From Hymenobacter cheonanensis (GTDB lineage: Bacteria > Bacteroidota > Bacteroidia > Cytophagales > Hymenobacteraceae): 64,000 nucleotides of DNA. Location: assembly GCF_030581075.1 (NCBI RefSeq), contig NZ_JAUQSW010000001.1, forward strand, positions 797,414-861,413, read 5' to 3'. A program made the translations under genes and the position numbers. The notes below the pieces were generated by a model. That model worked only from the letters and a program-made list of their open reading frames with translations. It did not search any database and was not told the origin of the DNA. Shown here one piece after another: positions 44,594-53,158 of the stretch; the first letter of the stretch is position 1; each line of letters opens with the position of its first letter.

Positions 44594-46579
44594 ATGGAAA
44601 ATTTTGTTGTTTCGGCCCGCAAGTATCGTCCGGCCACATTCCGTAGCGTGGTGGGGCAGCAGCACGTCACTACCACCCTGCAAAATGCCATTCAGAGCCA
44701 GCACCTGGCGCAGGCCTTTCTCTTCTGCGGGCCGCGCGGGGTGGGCAAAACCACCTGCGCCCGCATTCTGGCCAAGACTATCAACTGCACCAACCTCACG
44801 CCCGAGGCCGAGGCCTGCGGCGTGTGCAGCTCGTGCGTGGCGTTTCAGGAAAACGCTTCCTTCAACGTGCATGAGCTGGATGCAGCTTCCAACAACTCGG
44901 TAGAAGACATTCGCTCGCTGGTAGAGCAGGTGCGCTACGCGCCGCAACAGGGACGCTACAAGATTTATATTATTGACGAGGTGCACATGCTCTCGAATGC
45001 GGCCTTCAATGCCTTTTTGAAGACGCTGGAAGAGCCCCCGAGCTACGCCATTTTCATCCTGGCTACTACCGAGCGCCACAAGATTATCCCCACCATCCTG
45101 TCGCGCTGCCAGATTTTTGACTTCAACCGCATCCGGGTCGATGACATTCGGGAGCACCTGCGCTACGTGGCCACGAGCGAAGGCGTAACGGCCGACGACG
45201 ACGCGCTGCACCTGCTAGCCCAGAAAGCCGACGGCGGCCTGCGCGATGCTTTGTCGATGTTTGACCAGCAGGTGACCTTTGCCGGCAACAACCTGACTTA
45301 TAAGGAGGTGGTGCAAAACCTGCACATCCTCGACTATGACTACTACTTCCGGCTGGTAGATGCACTACTGCGCGAGAACCTGTCGGGCGCGCTGCTGCTG
45401 CTCGACTCGGTGATGCAGCAAGGCTTTGACCTTCACAATTTTGTGGTGGGCACCGCCGAGCACCTGCGGGGCTTGCTGGTGTGCAAAGACCCCGTAACGG
45501 TGCAGCTGCTGGAGGTGTCGGACAATATTCGGCAGCAGTACGTGCGCCAGGCGCAGGCCGCGCCGCTACCTTTCCTGCTTTCGGCCCTGAACCTGGTAAG
45601 CCAGTGCGACCGCGAGTTTAAGCAAGCCAAAAACCAGCGCCTGCACGTCGAGCTTACGCTCATGAAGCTGGCGTATCTTAATGGCGCCGTGCAGTTTGTG
45701 CGCGACCTGACCCCTGGCTCTAACGGCGAGGCTAAAAAAAAAACTAGTCCCCTAGCCGCCGCGCCTGCCGCCGGCTCGCGGCCGGCGCCCGCCAGCCCCC
45801 CGCCCGCGCCTACTCCTGCCTACGAGGCGCCCCAAACCAACGCCCCCGCCGACGGCCCCGAGCCGCTGCCCGTCGAGAACGGCGTGCGGGAGCTGCACGC
45901 TACGCCCAGCATCGAGCCCGAGCCCAGCGAGCCCGTGACGCCGCGCCACCAGGTGCGCGATACGCTGCCGCACGTCGAAACCGGCCGGCCCAGCATGCAG
46001 GGCCTCGAGCCTACCCAGCGCCCTACCGACGTGCGGCCCGGCACCATTGCGGCGCCCTCGGCTGCCGCGCCGCCGCTGGCCATACCCAAATTGCCGAGCC
46101 TGGGCAGCCGCCTGCCGGGCCTGCGCGACGTGGGCACGCCCACCGAGCCCGTAGCCCGGCCTGCCGCGCCAACTGCGGAGCTTGCACCGCCCACGCCCAC
46201 CGGCCCGCTGGCACCCATTGCGCCCGAGCTTCTCCAAAGCGTGTGGCAGCAGCTGGCCGAAGAGCGCCGCGCCCAGGAGAAAATGAGCGAGTTTATGGTG
46301 CTGAACCGACCAGTAGTGGCCGGCGCCGACCACGTTATCACTCTCACCGTGGACAACCCGGTGCAGGTGGTGCAGTTCAACGATTTTCGGGCCGAGTTTA
46401 TGGCCGAGCTGCGGCGGCGCACCGGCCACCCGGGCCTTACGGTCCAAACCGAGGTAGCTACGGCCGCGCCCACTGGCCGCAAGCTGTATACCTCCAACGA
46501 CAAGTTTGCCTACCTGGCCGAAAAGTACCCTGCCCTGCAGGAAATGAAGCAGCGACTAGGGTTAGATGCTGACTTTTAG
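44594..46579 (+). CDS. dnaX: DNA polymerase III subunit gamma/tau
   Basis: This 661-residue clamp-loader subunit shows YRPATFRSVVGQQHV near residue 10, Walker A GPRGVGKTTCARI near residue 48, and zinc cysteines in CTNLTPEAEACGVCSSC. Walker B follows in IIDEVHMLSNAAFNAFLKTLEEPP, and LSRCQIFDF is the sensor region. Domain III ends near residue 375. A Pro/Ala-rich linker (about 380-540) and a C-terminal tau-like domain follow. It loads the sliding clamp and connects polymerase and helicase. No programmed frameshift signal was obvious beyond an A-run near 45735 (GCTAAAAAAAAAACT) at the end of domain III, which could allow slippage to a short gamma form. Confidence 0.95.
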   Translation: MENFVVSARKYRPATFRSVVGQQHVTTTLQNAIQSQHLAQAFLFCGPRGVGKTTCARILAKTINCTNLTPEAEACGVCSSCVAFQENASFNVHELDAASNNSVEDIRSLVEQVRYAPQQGRYKIYIIDEVHMLSNAAFNAFLKTLEEPPSYAIFILATTERHKIIPTILSRCQIFDFNRIRVDDIREHLRYVATSEGVTADDDALHLLAQKADGGLRDALSMFDQQVTFAGNNLTYKEVVQNLHILDYDYYFRLVDALLRENLSGALLLLDSVMQQGFDLHNFVVGTAEHLRGLLVCKDPVTVQLLEVSDNIRQQYVRQAQAAPLPFLLSALNLVSQCDREFKQAKNQRLHVELTLMKLAYLNGAVQFVRDLTPGSNGEAKKKTSPLAAAPAAGSRPAPASPPPAPTPAYEAPQTNAPADGPEPLPVENGVRELHATPSIEPEPSEPVTPRHQVRDTLPHVETGRPSMQGLEPTQRPTDVRPGTIAAPSAAAPPLAIPKLPSLGSRLPGLRDVGTPTEPVARPAAPTAELAPPTPTGPLAPIAPELLQSVWQQLAEERRAQEKMSEFMVLNRPVVAGADHVITLTVDNPVQVVQFNDFRAEFMAELRRRTGHPGLTVQTEVATAAPTGRKLYTSNDKFAYLAEKYPALQEMKQRLGLDADF

Positions 46580-46604
46580 CCCGCTTGCCTGATATGAAAC
46601 AGTC

Positions 46605-46655
46605 CTCGACCACCCGCCTGGCGCACTTACGCAGCGCGTCAGGCGGGTGGTCGAG
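46605..46655. terminator. Long hairpin between convergent dnaX and menA
   Basis: A perfect 16-bp arm pair CTCGACCACCCGCCTG / CAGGCGGGTGGTCGAG around a 19-base GC-rich loop; a T-run follows on plus a few bases later. Probable terminator of dnaX, perhaps both genes. Confidence 0.6.
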
Positions 46656-46671
46656 AACTGTGTGCTTTTTC

Positions 46672-47589
46672 TTAAATAACCTGCCCCAGCCCAAAAAGCA
46701 GCGTAAATACGAGCGTGCTCAGGGCCATTTGCTTGAGTAGCGGGTCGAGTTGCATCGACTCCTGGCGGCTCCATACCTGCCGGCCATTGAAGAGAAAAAG
46801 CGGTAGGCTCAGCACAAACAGCCACTGCCAGGCCGAGTGGTAGGTGAGCGCCACGTAGAGCACCGCGCAGCCCACGCCCAGCAGCAGCAGCAGCCAGTGG
46901 TAGCGGCGCGCGTGCTGCGGCCCCAGCCGCACCGGCACCGTGATTTTGCCAGCCAGCTTGTCCGATACAATATCGCGGATGTTGTTGACATTCAGCACGG
47001 CCGTGGCAAAGCAGCCCAGCGCGGCGGCGGGCAGTAGCACCGCCGGGGGCAGGGCCTGGGCTAGGGCATGCTCGTGCGAATAGGCCTGCAGAAAGTAAGT
47101 GCCGCACACGCCCACAATGCCAAAAAAAAGGAATACCGACACATCGCCCAGCCCCGCGTAGCCGTAGGGGTTGCTGCCCGCCGTGTAGTTCACGGCCGCC
47201 CAAATGGCGGCCAGCCCCAGCCCAAAAAACGCCAGCAGCACCCACGCGCCCGCCAGCCCCAGCGCCAGCAGCAGCAGGGCAATGCCGCTCAGCAAAGCCG
47301 CCGCGCTAAAGCCCCACATGGCGCGCTTCATCTGGGCGGGGGTGATGGCGCCGCTTTGCACGGCGCGCAGCGGGCCCTGGCGGTGCACGCTGTCGGCGCC
47401 GTTTTGCGAGTCGCCGTAATCGTTGGCCAGGTTGCTCAAAACCTGGAGCAGGATGGTGGTGAGCGCCGCCAGCGCCACCACCGGGCCATTGAAGTGCCCG
47501 GTAGCCTTGGCCAAAAAGCCGCCCGTGAGAATGCTAGCCAGGGCCAGCGGCAGCGTGCGCGGGCGAAACGCGGAAATCCAGGGAGACAT
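46672..47589 (-). CDS. menA: 1,4-dihydroxy-2-naphthoate polyprenyltransferase (MenA)
   Basis: This 305-residue UbiA-family membrane prenyltransferase has about nine helices. It starts MSPWISAFRPRTLPLALASI, typical of MenA. The first Asp-rich motif NLANDYGDSQNGADS (about residues 60-75) and the second NVNNIRDIVSDKLAGK bind the Mg-diphosphate. It attaches a polyprenyl chain to DHNA in menaquinone synthesis. The ATG at 47589 is used; an apparent N-terminal extension to 47649 is only the REP-like palindrome read in frame. Confidence 0.93.
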   Translation of the reverse strand: MSPWISAFRPRTLPLALASILTGGFLAKATGHFNGPVVALAALTTILLQVLSNLANDYGDSQNGADSVHRQGPLRAVQSGAITPAQMKRAMWGFSAAALLSGIALLLLALGLAGAWVLLAFFGLGLAAIWAAVNYTAGSNPYGYAGLGDVSVFLFFGIVGVCGTYFLQAYSHEHALAQALPPAVLLPAAALGCFATAVLNVNNIRDIVSDKLAGKITVPVRLGPQHARRYHWLLLLLGVGCAVLYVALTYHSAWQWLFVLSLPLFLFNGRQVWSRQESMQLDPLLKQMALSTLVFTLLFGLGQVI

Positions 47590-47624
47590 GAGTTCAGTTA
47601 TCAGTGAACAGTTCACAAAAAACG

Positions 47625-47718
47625 CGTCATGCTGAGCTTGCCGAAGCATCTTGGCAGGAAACGCCAGGATGCAACCCTAGCGGTACAGGCAAGATGCTCC
47701 GGCAAGCTCAGCATGACG
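47625..47718. repeat. REP-like palindromic element A
   Basis: Arms of 29 bases (47625-47653 and 47690-47718) pair with a single mismatch: CGTCATGCTGAGCTTGCCGA onward. The loop contains ACCCTAGCG. A similar element with related arms and the same loop core is at 58218-58297. It lies between gpx and menA. It is probably a non-autonomous dispersed palindrome. Confidence 0.75.
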
Positions 47719-47741
47719 GTTTGTGTGCTAAGAACGAAATG

Positions 47742-48314
47742 CTACTTCGTGATGGCCGCCACCAGCTCGGGGTCGCTAGGCTTCACCTTGGATGGGTAGA
47801 AGGCTACCACGTGGCCTTTCTCATCGACGAGGTACTTGCAGAAATTCCAGGTCGGCGCCTCCCCTACTGCGCCGTTCTTCTCCTTGTCGGCCAAGAACTT
47901 ATAGAGCGGCGTGGCATCGTCGCCCTTCACGGCCACGGTCGAGAACAGCGGAAACGTCACGCCGTAGTTCTTCTCGCAAAACGAGGCAACTTCCTCGTTA
48001 GAAGCCAGCTCCTGGTTGAAGCTGTTGCTGGGGAAACCCAGCACGGTCACCTTGCCGGCATACTTTTTCGATAGCTCCTCCAGCTCCTTGTACTGCGGGG
48101 TGAAGCCGCACTTGGAGGCGGTGTTCACGATGAGGATTTTCTTACCCTTGTACTTGCTCAGCTTCACGTCTTTGCCGTCGATGGTCTTCACGGTGTAGTC
48201 GTACACCGTGCCGGGGGTGGCAGCAGTTTCGGTGGGGTGCATGGGCGCGGGGCGGTGGGTGGTGAAGGCCAGGCCGAGCGACGCGGCGGCCAAAGCGAGA
48301 ACGGGAAATTTCAT
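47742..48314 (-). CDS. Glutathione peroxidase family protein, exported
   Basis: This 190-residue protein has a signal peptide (MKFPVLALAAASLGLAFT). The thiol-peroxidase domain follows: ILIVNTASKCGFTPQYKELE holds the peroxidatic Cys, VLGFPSNSFNQE is the second motif (usually GFPCNQF, here with Ser in place of Cys), and PTWNFCKYLVDEKGHVV supplies the Trp and Asn of the catalytic tetrad. It reduces peroxides, in bacteria usually with thioredoxin as donor. Export to the periplasm is inferred from the signal. It stands alone between element A and the AsmA/GT51 gene. Confidence 0.9.
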   Translation of the reverse strand: MKFPVLALAAASLGLAFTTHRPAPMHPTETAATPGTVYDYTVKTIDGKDVKLSKYKGKKILIVNTASKCGFTPQYKELEELSKKYAGKVTVLGFPSNSFNQELASNEEVASFCEKNYGVTFPLFSTVAVKGDDATPLYKFLADKEKNGAVGEAPTWNFCKYLVDEKGHVVAFYPSKVKPSDPELVAAITK

Positions 48315-48383
48315 AAAAAAGGAGGGTAGGAAAGGCGTGAAAGCTGCTGATAACCAATAACCGGGCCGGAGGTTTTGCCGCCG

Positions 48384-50546
48384 CTAGGGCCGCGTGCCGG
48401 GCGCCGGGGCCGGGGGGGTATTGCCCGTGGCGGGCGCCGGGGCGGGCGCGGCGCCGGTATTAAGCAAATCTACCAGGTTGAGGGGGGCTAGCTCGGCGGT
48501 ATCGCCGGGCTGCACGGCGCGCACCGTGTCGCGCACCGCCCGCACGATGTACTTGCTGGCCGGCCCCTTCAGGCTCACTGAATAGTTGAGGTTATCGCGC
48601 TGGCCGGGCGTTATCAGGCCCTTATCCTGCATGATGTTGGCGATAAAGCGGAAAAACCAGCGCGTGGGCCCGCGCAACTCGCCATACACGTTGAACGACT
48701 CGCGGTAGTACTTGGGCTTGGGAATAATGCTGGCCAGGTAAATGCACTCGCCCAGGTTGAGTTCGCTAGGCCGCTTGGCGTAGTAAAACAGGGCCGCCTC
48801 GTGGATGCCGTACACACCGCGCTTGCCGCTGGGCCAGCGGTAGGCGGTGGGGCCCCATTCCACAATGTTGAGGTAAATCTCGAACATGCGCTGCTTGGTG
48901 AGGGTGTGGGTGCGGGCCACGAGCCAGTTTTCAATCAGCCACACCATCAGCATTTCCTCGGCCTTGCGGCCTACGGTTTTTTCGCGGCTCAAAAACACGT
49001 TTTTAACCAGCTGCATGCTCAGCGTGCTGCCGCCGCGGGCGAAGCGCTTCTCCTTAATGTCCTCGATGGCGGCATTTACGAAAGCCTTCTCCATAAAGCC
49101 GTGGTGCCGAAAGAACTGCGGGTCTTCGGTAGTTTGGATAACGGCCGGCATGAAGGGCGACACCTCGTTGAAGGGCGTGAAATCGGGGTTGCTGGGGCCC
49201 ACCATAAACGTGCGCAGCGAATCGCCCTTGTCGTTGTAGGCCGTAAAGGGAAACTCCCGCTCCAGCATACTCAGGTCTTCGGCGCCGAAATGCGTAATGC
49301 TGAAATCCTTGCTAGGCTGCAATGACGAGCTTAGGTGCAGGCTGTCTACCCTAGCCAAATCTACATCGGCCTTTAGGTGGTAGGCCAGCGTGCCGGTGCC
49401 GGCCGTGCCGGCCACCACGTCGAACATGCCTTCGGGCAGCGAGTTGAAAAAGGCGTTGGTGGATGTGGGGTCCGAGTCGACCTTGAGGTTTACGGCCAGC
49501 TTGGGCTTGAGGCGCACCGCGATTTCGGGGTGAAACACGAGCTGGTTGAGCACGGCGCGCGTGCCGGGGTCGAGCGATACCGTGCCGCGGCCCAGCGTGG
49601 CCACGAAATCGAGCTGGCCGCGGTGCACCACAATATCTTCGGACGAGAGGCGCTTGTGGAAGAAGCTGAAATTGCGGGCCGCCACCGAGCCGCGCACCGT
49701 GAGCTTGCCGCCCGTCTGGTCATCGGCCACAAAGTCCTTGCCCGTCAGCTGCACCCGAATGGTATCGAACGAGACGAGCGCGCCAAACTTGCGCGCCACG
49801 TAAGGCACTTGCACCGAAGCACCTACGCCAAACAGGCGCAGGTTGAGGGCATCGTCGCCGGGCTCGATGGTGCCGCTCACCCCTAGCTCGTTCACCACCG
49901 AATCGACGCTGGCCGTGAGGCGGCCCTGCACCTCGCCATCGTCGATGCTGAGGCTCGGCATAGTGAGCTGCACGCGGTGGTGGGGGCTGGCGTAGCTCAC
50001 CACAAACTGCCGGAAATCGGCGGCGCCCGGCACATTGTCGAAGCCCGCATCGAGCACCTGGTTCAGCAGCAGGCCGTAGTTGCGGCCGTGCACGGTGTCG
50101 CGCGCCACCGGGGCGGGCGTTTTTTTCTTTAGTAAAAAGGAAAAATTATTGCCGCCGCGCGCATCCTTGCGGGCCGTGAGGCGGGCCTGGTCAATCTGCA
50201 CTTCGCTGAACACCGGCCGGCCGGCAAACAACGAGCGCAAGCTCAGGCCGGCTTGCAGGCGGCGGGCCGTGAGCAGGGTATCGCCGGCGGCGGCCGGGCC
50301 GGCCCCGGCGGTGGGCACGAGGCTCAGGCCGGCTATCTCCACGGTTTTGAGGCCCGTGAAGCGCGCCCGGCCTAGCGTAAGCACCACCGGATATTTGGCT
50401 TCGACCTTGGCCTTTACCTGCACCAGCGCGTAGTTGAGCAGCTGCTGGCGCTTCCACAGAAAGATAATGAGGGCCAGCAGCAGCGCCGCCAGCAGGCCGC
50501 CCAGGACGTAGGAAATTCGTTTTTTAGCAAGGGCGGATACGCGCAT
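48384..50546 (-). CDS. AsmA-like / GT51 transglycosylase fusion
   Basis: This 720-residue protein has an N-terminal membrane helix (ISYVLGGLLAALLLALIIFL). A ~400-residue beta-rich region like AsmA/TamB N-termini follows (TGLKTVEIAGLSLVP, SLFAGRPVFSEVQIDQARL). At about residues 455-640 there is a peptidoglycan glycosyltransferase (GT51) domain: TTEDPQFFRHHGF with the catalytic Glu, RGGSTLSMQLVKN, EIYLNIVEWGP and EAALFYYAKRPSELNLGE. No penicillin-binding transpeptidase follows. It should polymerise lipid II in the periplasm. ATG at 50546 is chosen; the longer frame overlaps purB. A Pro-rich tail ends the protein. Confidence 0.88.
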   Translation of the reverse strand: MRVSALAKKRISYVLGGLLAALLLALIIFLWKRQQLLNYALVQVKAKVEAKYPVVLTLGRARFTGLKTVEIAGLSLVPTAGAGPAAAGDTLLTARRLQAGLSLRSLFAGRPVFSEVQIDQARLTARKDARGGNNFSFLLKKKTPAPVARDTVHGRNYGLLLNQVLDAGFDNVPGAADFRQFVVSYASPHHRVQLTMPSLSIDDGEVQGRLTASVDSVVNELGVSGTIEPGDDALNLRLFGVGASVQVPYVARKFGALVSFDTIRVQLTGKDFVADDQTGGKLTVRGSVAARNFSFFHKRLSSEDIVVHRGQLDFVATLGRGTVSLDPGTRAVLNQLVFHPEIAVRLKPKLAVNLKVDSDPTSTNAFFNSLPEGMFDVVAGTAGTGTLAYHLKADVDLARVDSLHLSSSLQPSKDFSITHFGAEDLSMLEREFPFTAYNDKGDSLRTFMVGPSNPDFTPFNEVSPFMPAVIQTTEDPQFFRHHGFMEKAFVNAAIEDIKEKRFARGGSTLSMQLVKNVFLSREKTVGRKAEEMLMVWLIENWLVARTHTLTKQRMFEIYLNIVEWGPTAYRWPSGKRGVYGIHEAALFYYAKRPSELNLGECIYLASIIPKPKYYRESFNVYGELRGPTRWFFRFIANIMQDKGLITPGQRDNLNYSVSLKGPASKYIVRAVRDTVRAVQPGDTAELAPLNLVDLLNTGAAPAPAPATGNTPPAPAPGTRP

Positions 50547-50551
50547 ACCCG

Positions 50552-50559
50552 CAAAGTTA
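50552..50559 (-). promoter_or_regulatory. -7 promoter box immediately before the AsmA/GT51 gene
   Basis: TAACTTTG on the minus strand, an exact TAnnTTTG match, ending five bases before the ATG. The transcript would be leaderless or nearly so. Confidence 0.45.
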
Positions 50560-50677
50560 CCCGGCCAGCCGGTTCTGGTTCCGGCTTTTGGCTTCCTGAC
50601 CCCGGTTTTTAGCGCCTGGCTAGGGTTGATTCGGGGTTGCCCGGGTAGCGGCGGCCTAACGCCGGCCGGCTGCCCGC

Positions 50678-50685
50678 TAGTTTTG
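50678..50685 (+). promoter_or_regulatory. -7 promoter box of purB
   Basis: TAGTTTTG on the plus strand, an exact TAnnTTTG match, 29 bases before the purB ATG. Confidence 0.45.
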
Positions 50686-50714
50686 CGGGCGCAAACCTGT
50701 TCCGCGCTCCGCTT

Positions 50715-52046
50715 ATGCTTTCTGCCCTTTCGCCCCTCGACGGCCGCTACCAGCGCCAAACTGCCCCGCTAGGTCCGTATTTCTCCGAATTGGCGCTGAT
50801 GCGCTACCGGGTGCGGGTAGAGGTCGAGTATTTTATTGCCCTCTGCCAGGTGCCGCTACCGCAGTTGGCAGGGGCGCCAGCCTCAGTATTTCCGGCACTG
50901 CGCGGCCTCTACGAGCAGTTTGGCGAGGCCGAGGCCCAGGCTATCAAAGCCCACGAAGCCGTAACCAACCACGACGTAAAAGCCGTGGAATACTACCTGC
51001 GCGACGAGTTTAAAAAGCTCGGCCTGAGTGAGTACCTGGAGTTTATTCACTTTGGCCTGACCTCGCAGGATGTCAACAACACGGCCATCCCGCTCAGCCT
51101 AAAGGAGGCCATGGCCGATGTGCTGTTGCCGCGCTTCACGGCTTTGCAGCAGCAGCTAGCCACCCTGGCTGCCAGTTGGGCCACCGTGCCCATGCTGGCC
51201 CGCACCCACGGCCAGCCGGCCTCGCCCACCCGCCTGGGCAAGGAGCTGGAGGTATTTCTGGCGCGGCTGGCCGGGCAGTTGGCCCTGCTGCAGCAGGTGC
51301 CCTACGCCGCCAAGTTTGGCGGGGCCACGGGCGGCTTCAACGCGCACTTTGTGGCTTACCCCGCCATTGAGTGGCACGGCTTTGCCGACCAGTTTGTGAA
51401 TGACACGCTGGGGCTGGCCCGCACCTTCCCCACCACCCAAATCGAGCCCTACGACAACCTGGCGGCCTTTTGCGATGGCTGGAAGCGGCTCAATACCATT
51501 TTGCTGGACCTGTGCCGCGACGTGTGGCAGTACATTTCACTCGGCTATTTCAAGCAGACGCTCAAAGCTGGGGAAGTCGGCTCGTCGGCGATGCCGCACA
51601 AGGTGAACCCCATCGATTTTGAGAATGCCGAGGGCAACCTGGGCGTGGCCAACGCGCTGCTCGAACACTTCGCGGCCAAGCTGCCCATTTCGCGCCTGCA
51701 GCGCGACCTCACCGACTCGACGGTGCTACGCAACCTGGGCGTGCCGCTCGGGCACATCCTGATTGCGCTGGGGGCCATCAGCCGGGGCCTGGGCAAGCTG
51801 GCGCTCGATGAAAGCGCCCTGGCCCGCGACCTCGACCAGAACTGGGCCGTGCTGGCCGAGCCCATCCAGACCATTCTGCGCCGCGAAAACTACCCCGACC
51901 CCTACAACGCCCTCAAGCAGCTCACGCGCACCGGCGAAGCCATTTCGGCCGCCACGCTGACCCGCTTCGTGAACGAGCTGGCGGTGCCCGAAAGCGTGAA
52001 AGCTGAGCTGCGGGCGCTCACGCCCGGCGGCTACGTGGGGCGCTAG
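50715..52046 (+). CDS. purB: Adenylosuccinate lyase
   Basis: This 443-residue fumarase/aspartase-superfamily enzyme splits adenylosuccinate and SAICAR in purine synthesis. It begins LSALSPLDGRYQRQTAPLGPYF, has TNHDVKAVEYYLRD near residue 85, FGLTSQDVNNTA, LARTHGQPASPT, and the signature loop GSSAMPHKVNPIDFENAEGNL with the catalytic Ser near residue 292. It is divergent from the AsmA/GT51 gene. Confidence 0.97.
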   Translation: MLSALSPLDGRYQRQTAPLGPYFSELALMRYRVRVEVEYFIALCQVPLPQLAGAPASVFPALRGLYEQFGEAEAQAIKAHEAVTNHDVKAVEYYLRDEFKKLGLSEYLEFIHFGLTSQDVNNTAIPLSLKEAMADVLLPRFTALQQQLATLAASWATVPMLARTHGQPASPTRLGKELEVFLARLAGQLALLQQVPYAAKFGGATGGFNAHFVAYPAIEWHGFADQFVNDTLGLARTFPTTQIEPYDNLAAFCDGWKRLNTILLDLCRDVWQYISLGYFKQTLKAGEVGSSAMPHKVNPIDFENAEGNLGVANALLEHFAAKLPISRLQRDLTDSTVLRNLGVPLGHILIALGAISRGLGKLALDESALARDLDQNWAVLAEPIQTILRRENYPDPYNALKQLTRTGEAISAATLTRFVNELAVPESVKAELRALTPGGYVGR

Positions 52047-52106
52047 GTAGCCTAGCGGGTAAAGTATTCACGTTTTCTTCACTATTTAGCGGGCGCCAAG
52101 GCACTA

Positions 52107-52808
52107 ATGGCTTGTGAAACAGTGCCTGGCGCCCTGCTTATGACCAACGACTACCTTATAGCGCAGAAAGTCCGGGAAATTGCTGCCTCCGCCGACCTTT
52201 ACCCAGGCGTCGTTATCGTGCACAATTGTGTTTTGAACCGGGTCGAGTACATGTCAGCGCGCGGGCTAGCCCTGCTGCAAGTTACCCAAGGCGAGCTGCA
52301 CGCGATGGGGCCGGCCTACCTGGAGTATTTTTTCAATCCGCAGGAAGCCCACGAGTACGTGCCCAAGCTATTTCAGCTACTGGAGCTGAATGACTTAGCT
52401 CATACCGTGTCGTTTTTTCAGCAGGTGCGCACCGGGCCGGGGCGCTCTTTTGAGTGGTACTTGAGTGCCTCGCGCCTCATCGGGCGCACGGTGGAGGGGC
52501 AGCCGCTGCTGCTGCTCACCCTGGCGCAGGCCATCGACCCGGCCAGCCACATCAGCCACAAGGTGCAGCGGCTGCTCGACGAAAACACGTTTTTGCGGGC
52601 CCACTACGGGCGCTTTGCCACCCTCACGGCCCGCGAGCGCGAGGTGCTGCGCGGCGTGGTGCTAGGCGAATCGGCGCCCGAGATTGCCGAGCGCCTGTTC
52701 ATCTCGCCCCAAACGGCCGAAACCCACCGCCGCAACCTGCGCCGCAAGCTCCAGGCCGAGTCGGCGTTTGAGCTAGGGCAATACGCCCGCGCCTTCGACC
52801 TTATCTGA
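52107..52808 (+). CDS. LuxR-type transcriptional regulator with PAS-like N-terminus
   Basis: This 233-residue protein has a C-terminal GerE/LuxR helix-turn-helix: LTAREREVLRGVVLGESAPE, IAERLFISPQTAETHRRNL, RKLQA (about residues 170-230). The N-terminal ~150 residues look PAS-like (VIVHNCVLNRVEYMSARGL, YLEYFFNPQEA). There is no receiver Asp pattern, so it is probably an intracellular sensor-regulator rather than a two-component response regulator. An alternative ATG at 52140 removes 11 residues. It follows purB by 60 bases but is unlikely to be functionally tied to it. Targets unknown. Confidence 0.82.
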   Translation: MACETVPGALLMTNDYLIAQKVREIAASADLYPGVVIVHNCVLNRVEYMSARGLALLQVTQGELHAMGPAYLEYFFNPQEAHEYVPKLFQLLELNDLAHTVSFFQQVRTGPGRSFEWYLSASRLIGRTVEGQPLLLLTLAQAIDPASHISHKVQRLLDENTFLRAHYGRFATLTAREREVLRGVVLGESAPEIAERLFISPQTAETHRRNLRRKLQAESAFELGQYARAFDLI

Positions 52809-53158
52809 TTTAGTTGCCGGCCAGCCGCTCAGCTTTGCTCATAGCCTGACCCAGCGGCCCGGGCGGCGCCCGGCACTATTGCTTTTTTCGGCGCACTGGC
52901 AAAATACCTGATTCTGGGTATTTCACCGGCGGTGGCTGGCTGGCACCTTTACCAACACCAACCTATTACTCTCCTTCCGCACTGCTAGGGGCTTTCTGAG
53001 CTATGAAGACGCTCGTTGCCGGGCGGGCAGGCAGCCGGGGCAAGCGCCCGGGCTGCCTGCTTACTTGCCGGCGCCGGACGGGCGGCCGCCGGCGGCAAGA
53101 GCACCCGACTTATGGCCGGGGCCGGCTATTTTTGTCGCTTGCCCTTTTCGATTGCCTA
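52809..53158. other. Intergenic stretch between the LuxR gene and the GT9 gene
   Basis: 350 bases. It contains a GC-rich weak hairpin around 52855-52885 followed by T-rich sequence, a small stem AAATACC/GGTATTT near 52912-52934, and the GT9 promoter box. A frame open from 53003 reads into the GT9 gene but is Arg/Gly-rich and unlike a protein N-terminus. Confidence 0.45.
53127..53134 (+). promoter_or_regulatory. -7 promoter box of the GT9 gene
   Basis: TATTTTTG on the plus strand, an exact TAnnTTTG match, 24 bases before the GTG at 53159. Its position supports that start over the upstream ATG at 53003. Confidence 0.5.

Noticed and set aside
47590..47649. N-terminal extension of menA (frame starting MLRQAQHD)
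   Set aside because: These codons are the arm of the REP-like palindrome; the MenA homology begins at the ATG at 47589.
50547..50759. N-terminal extension of the AsmA/GT51 gene overlapping purB
   Set aside because: The extension is Arg/Pro-rich without homology, crosses the purB promoter and start, and the membrane helix fits the ATG at 50546.
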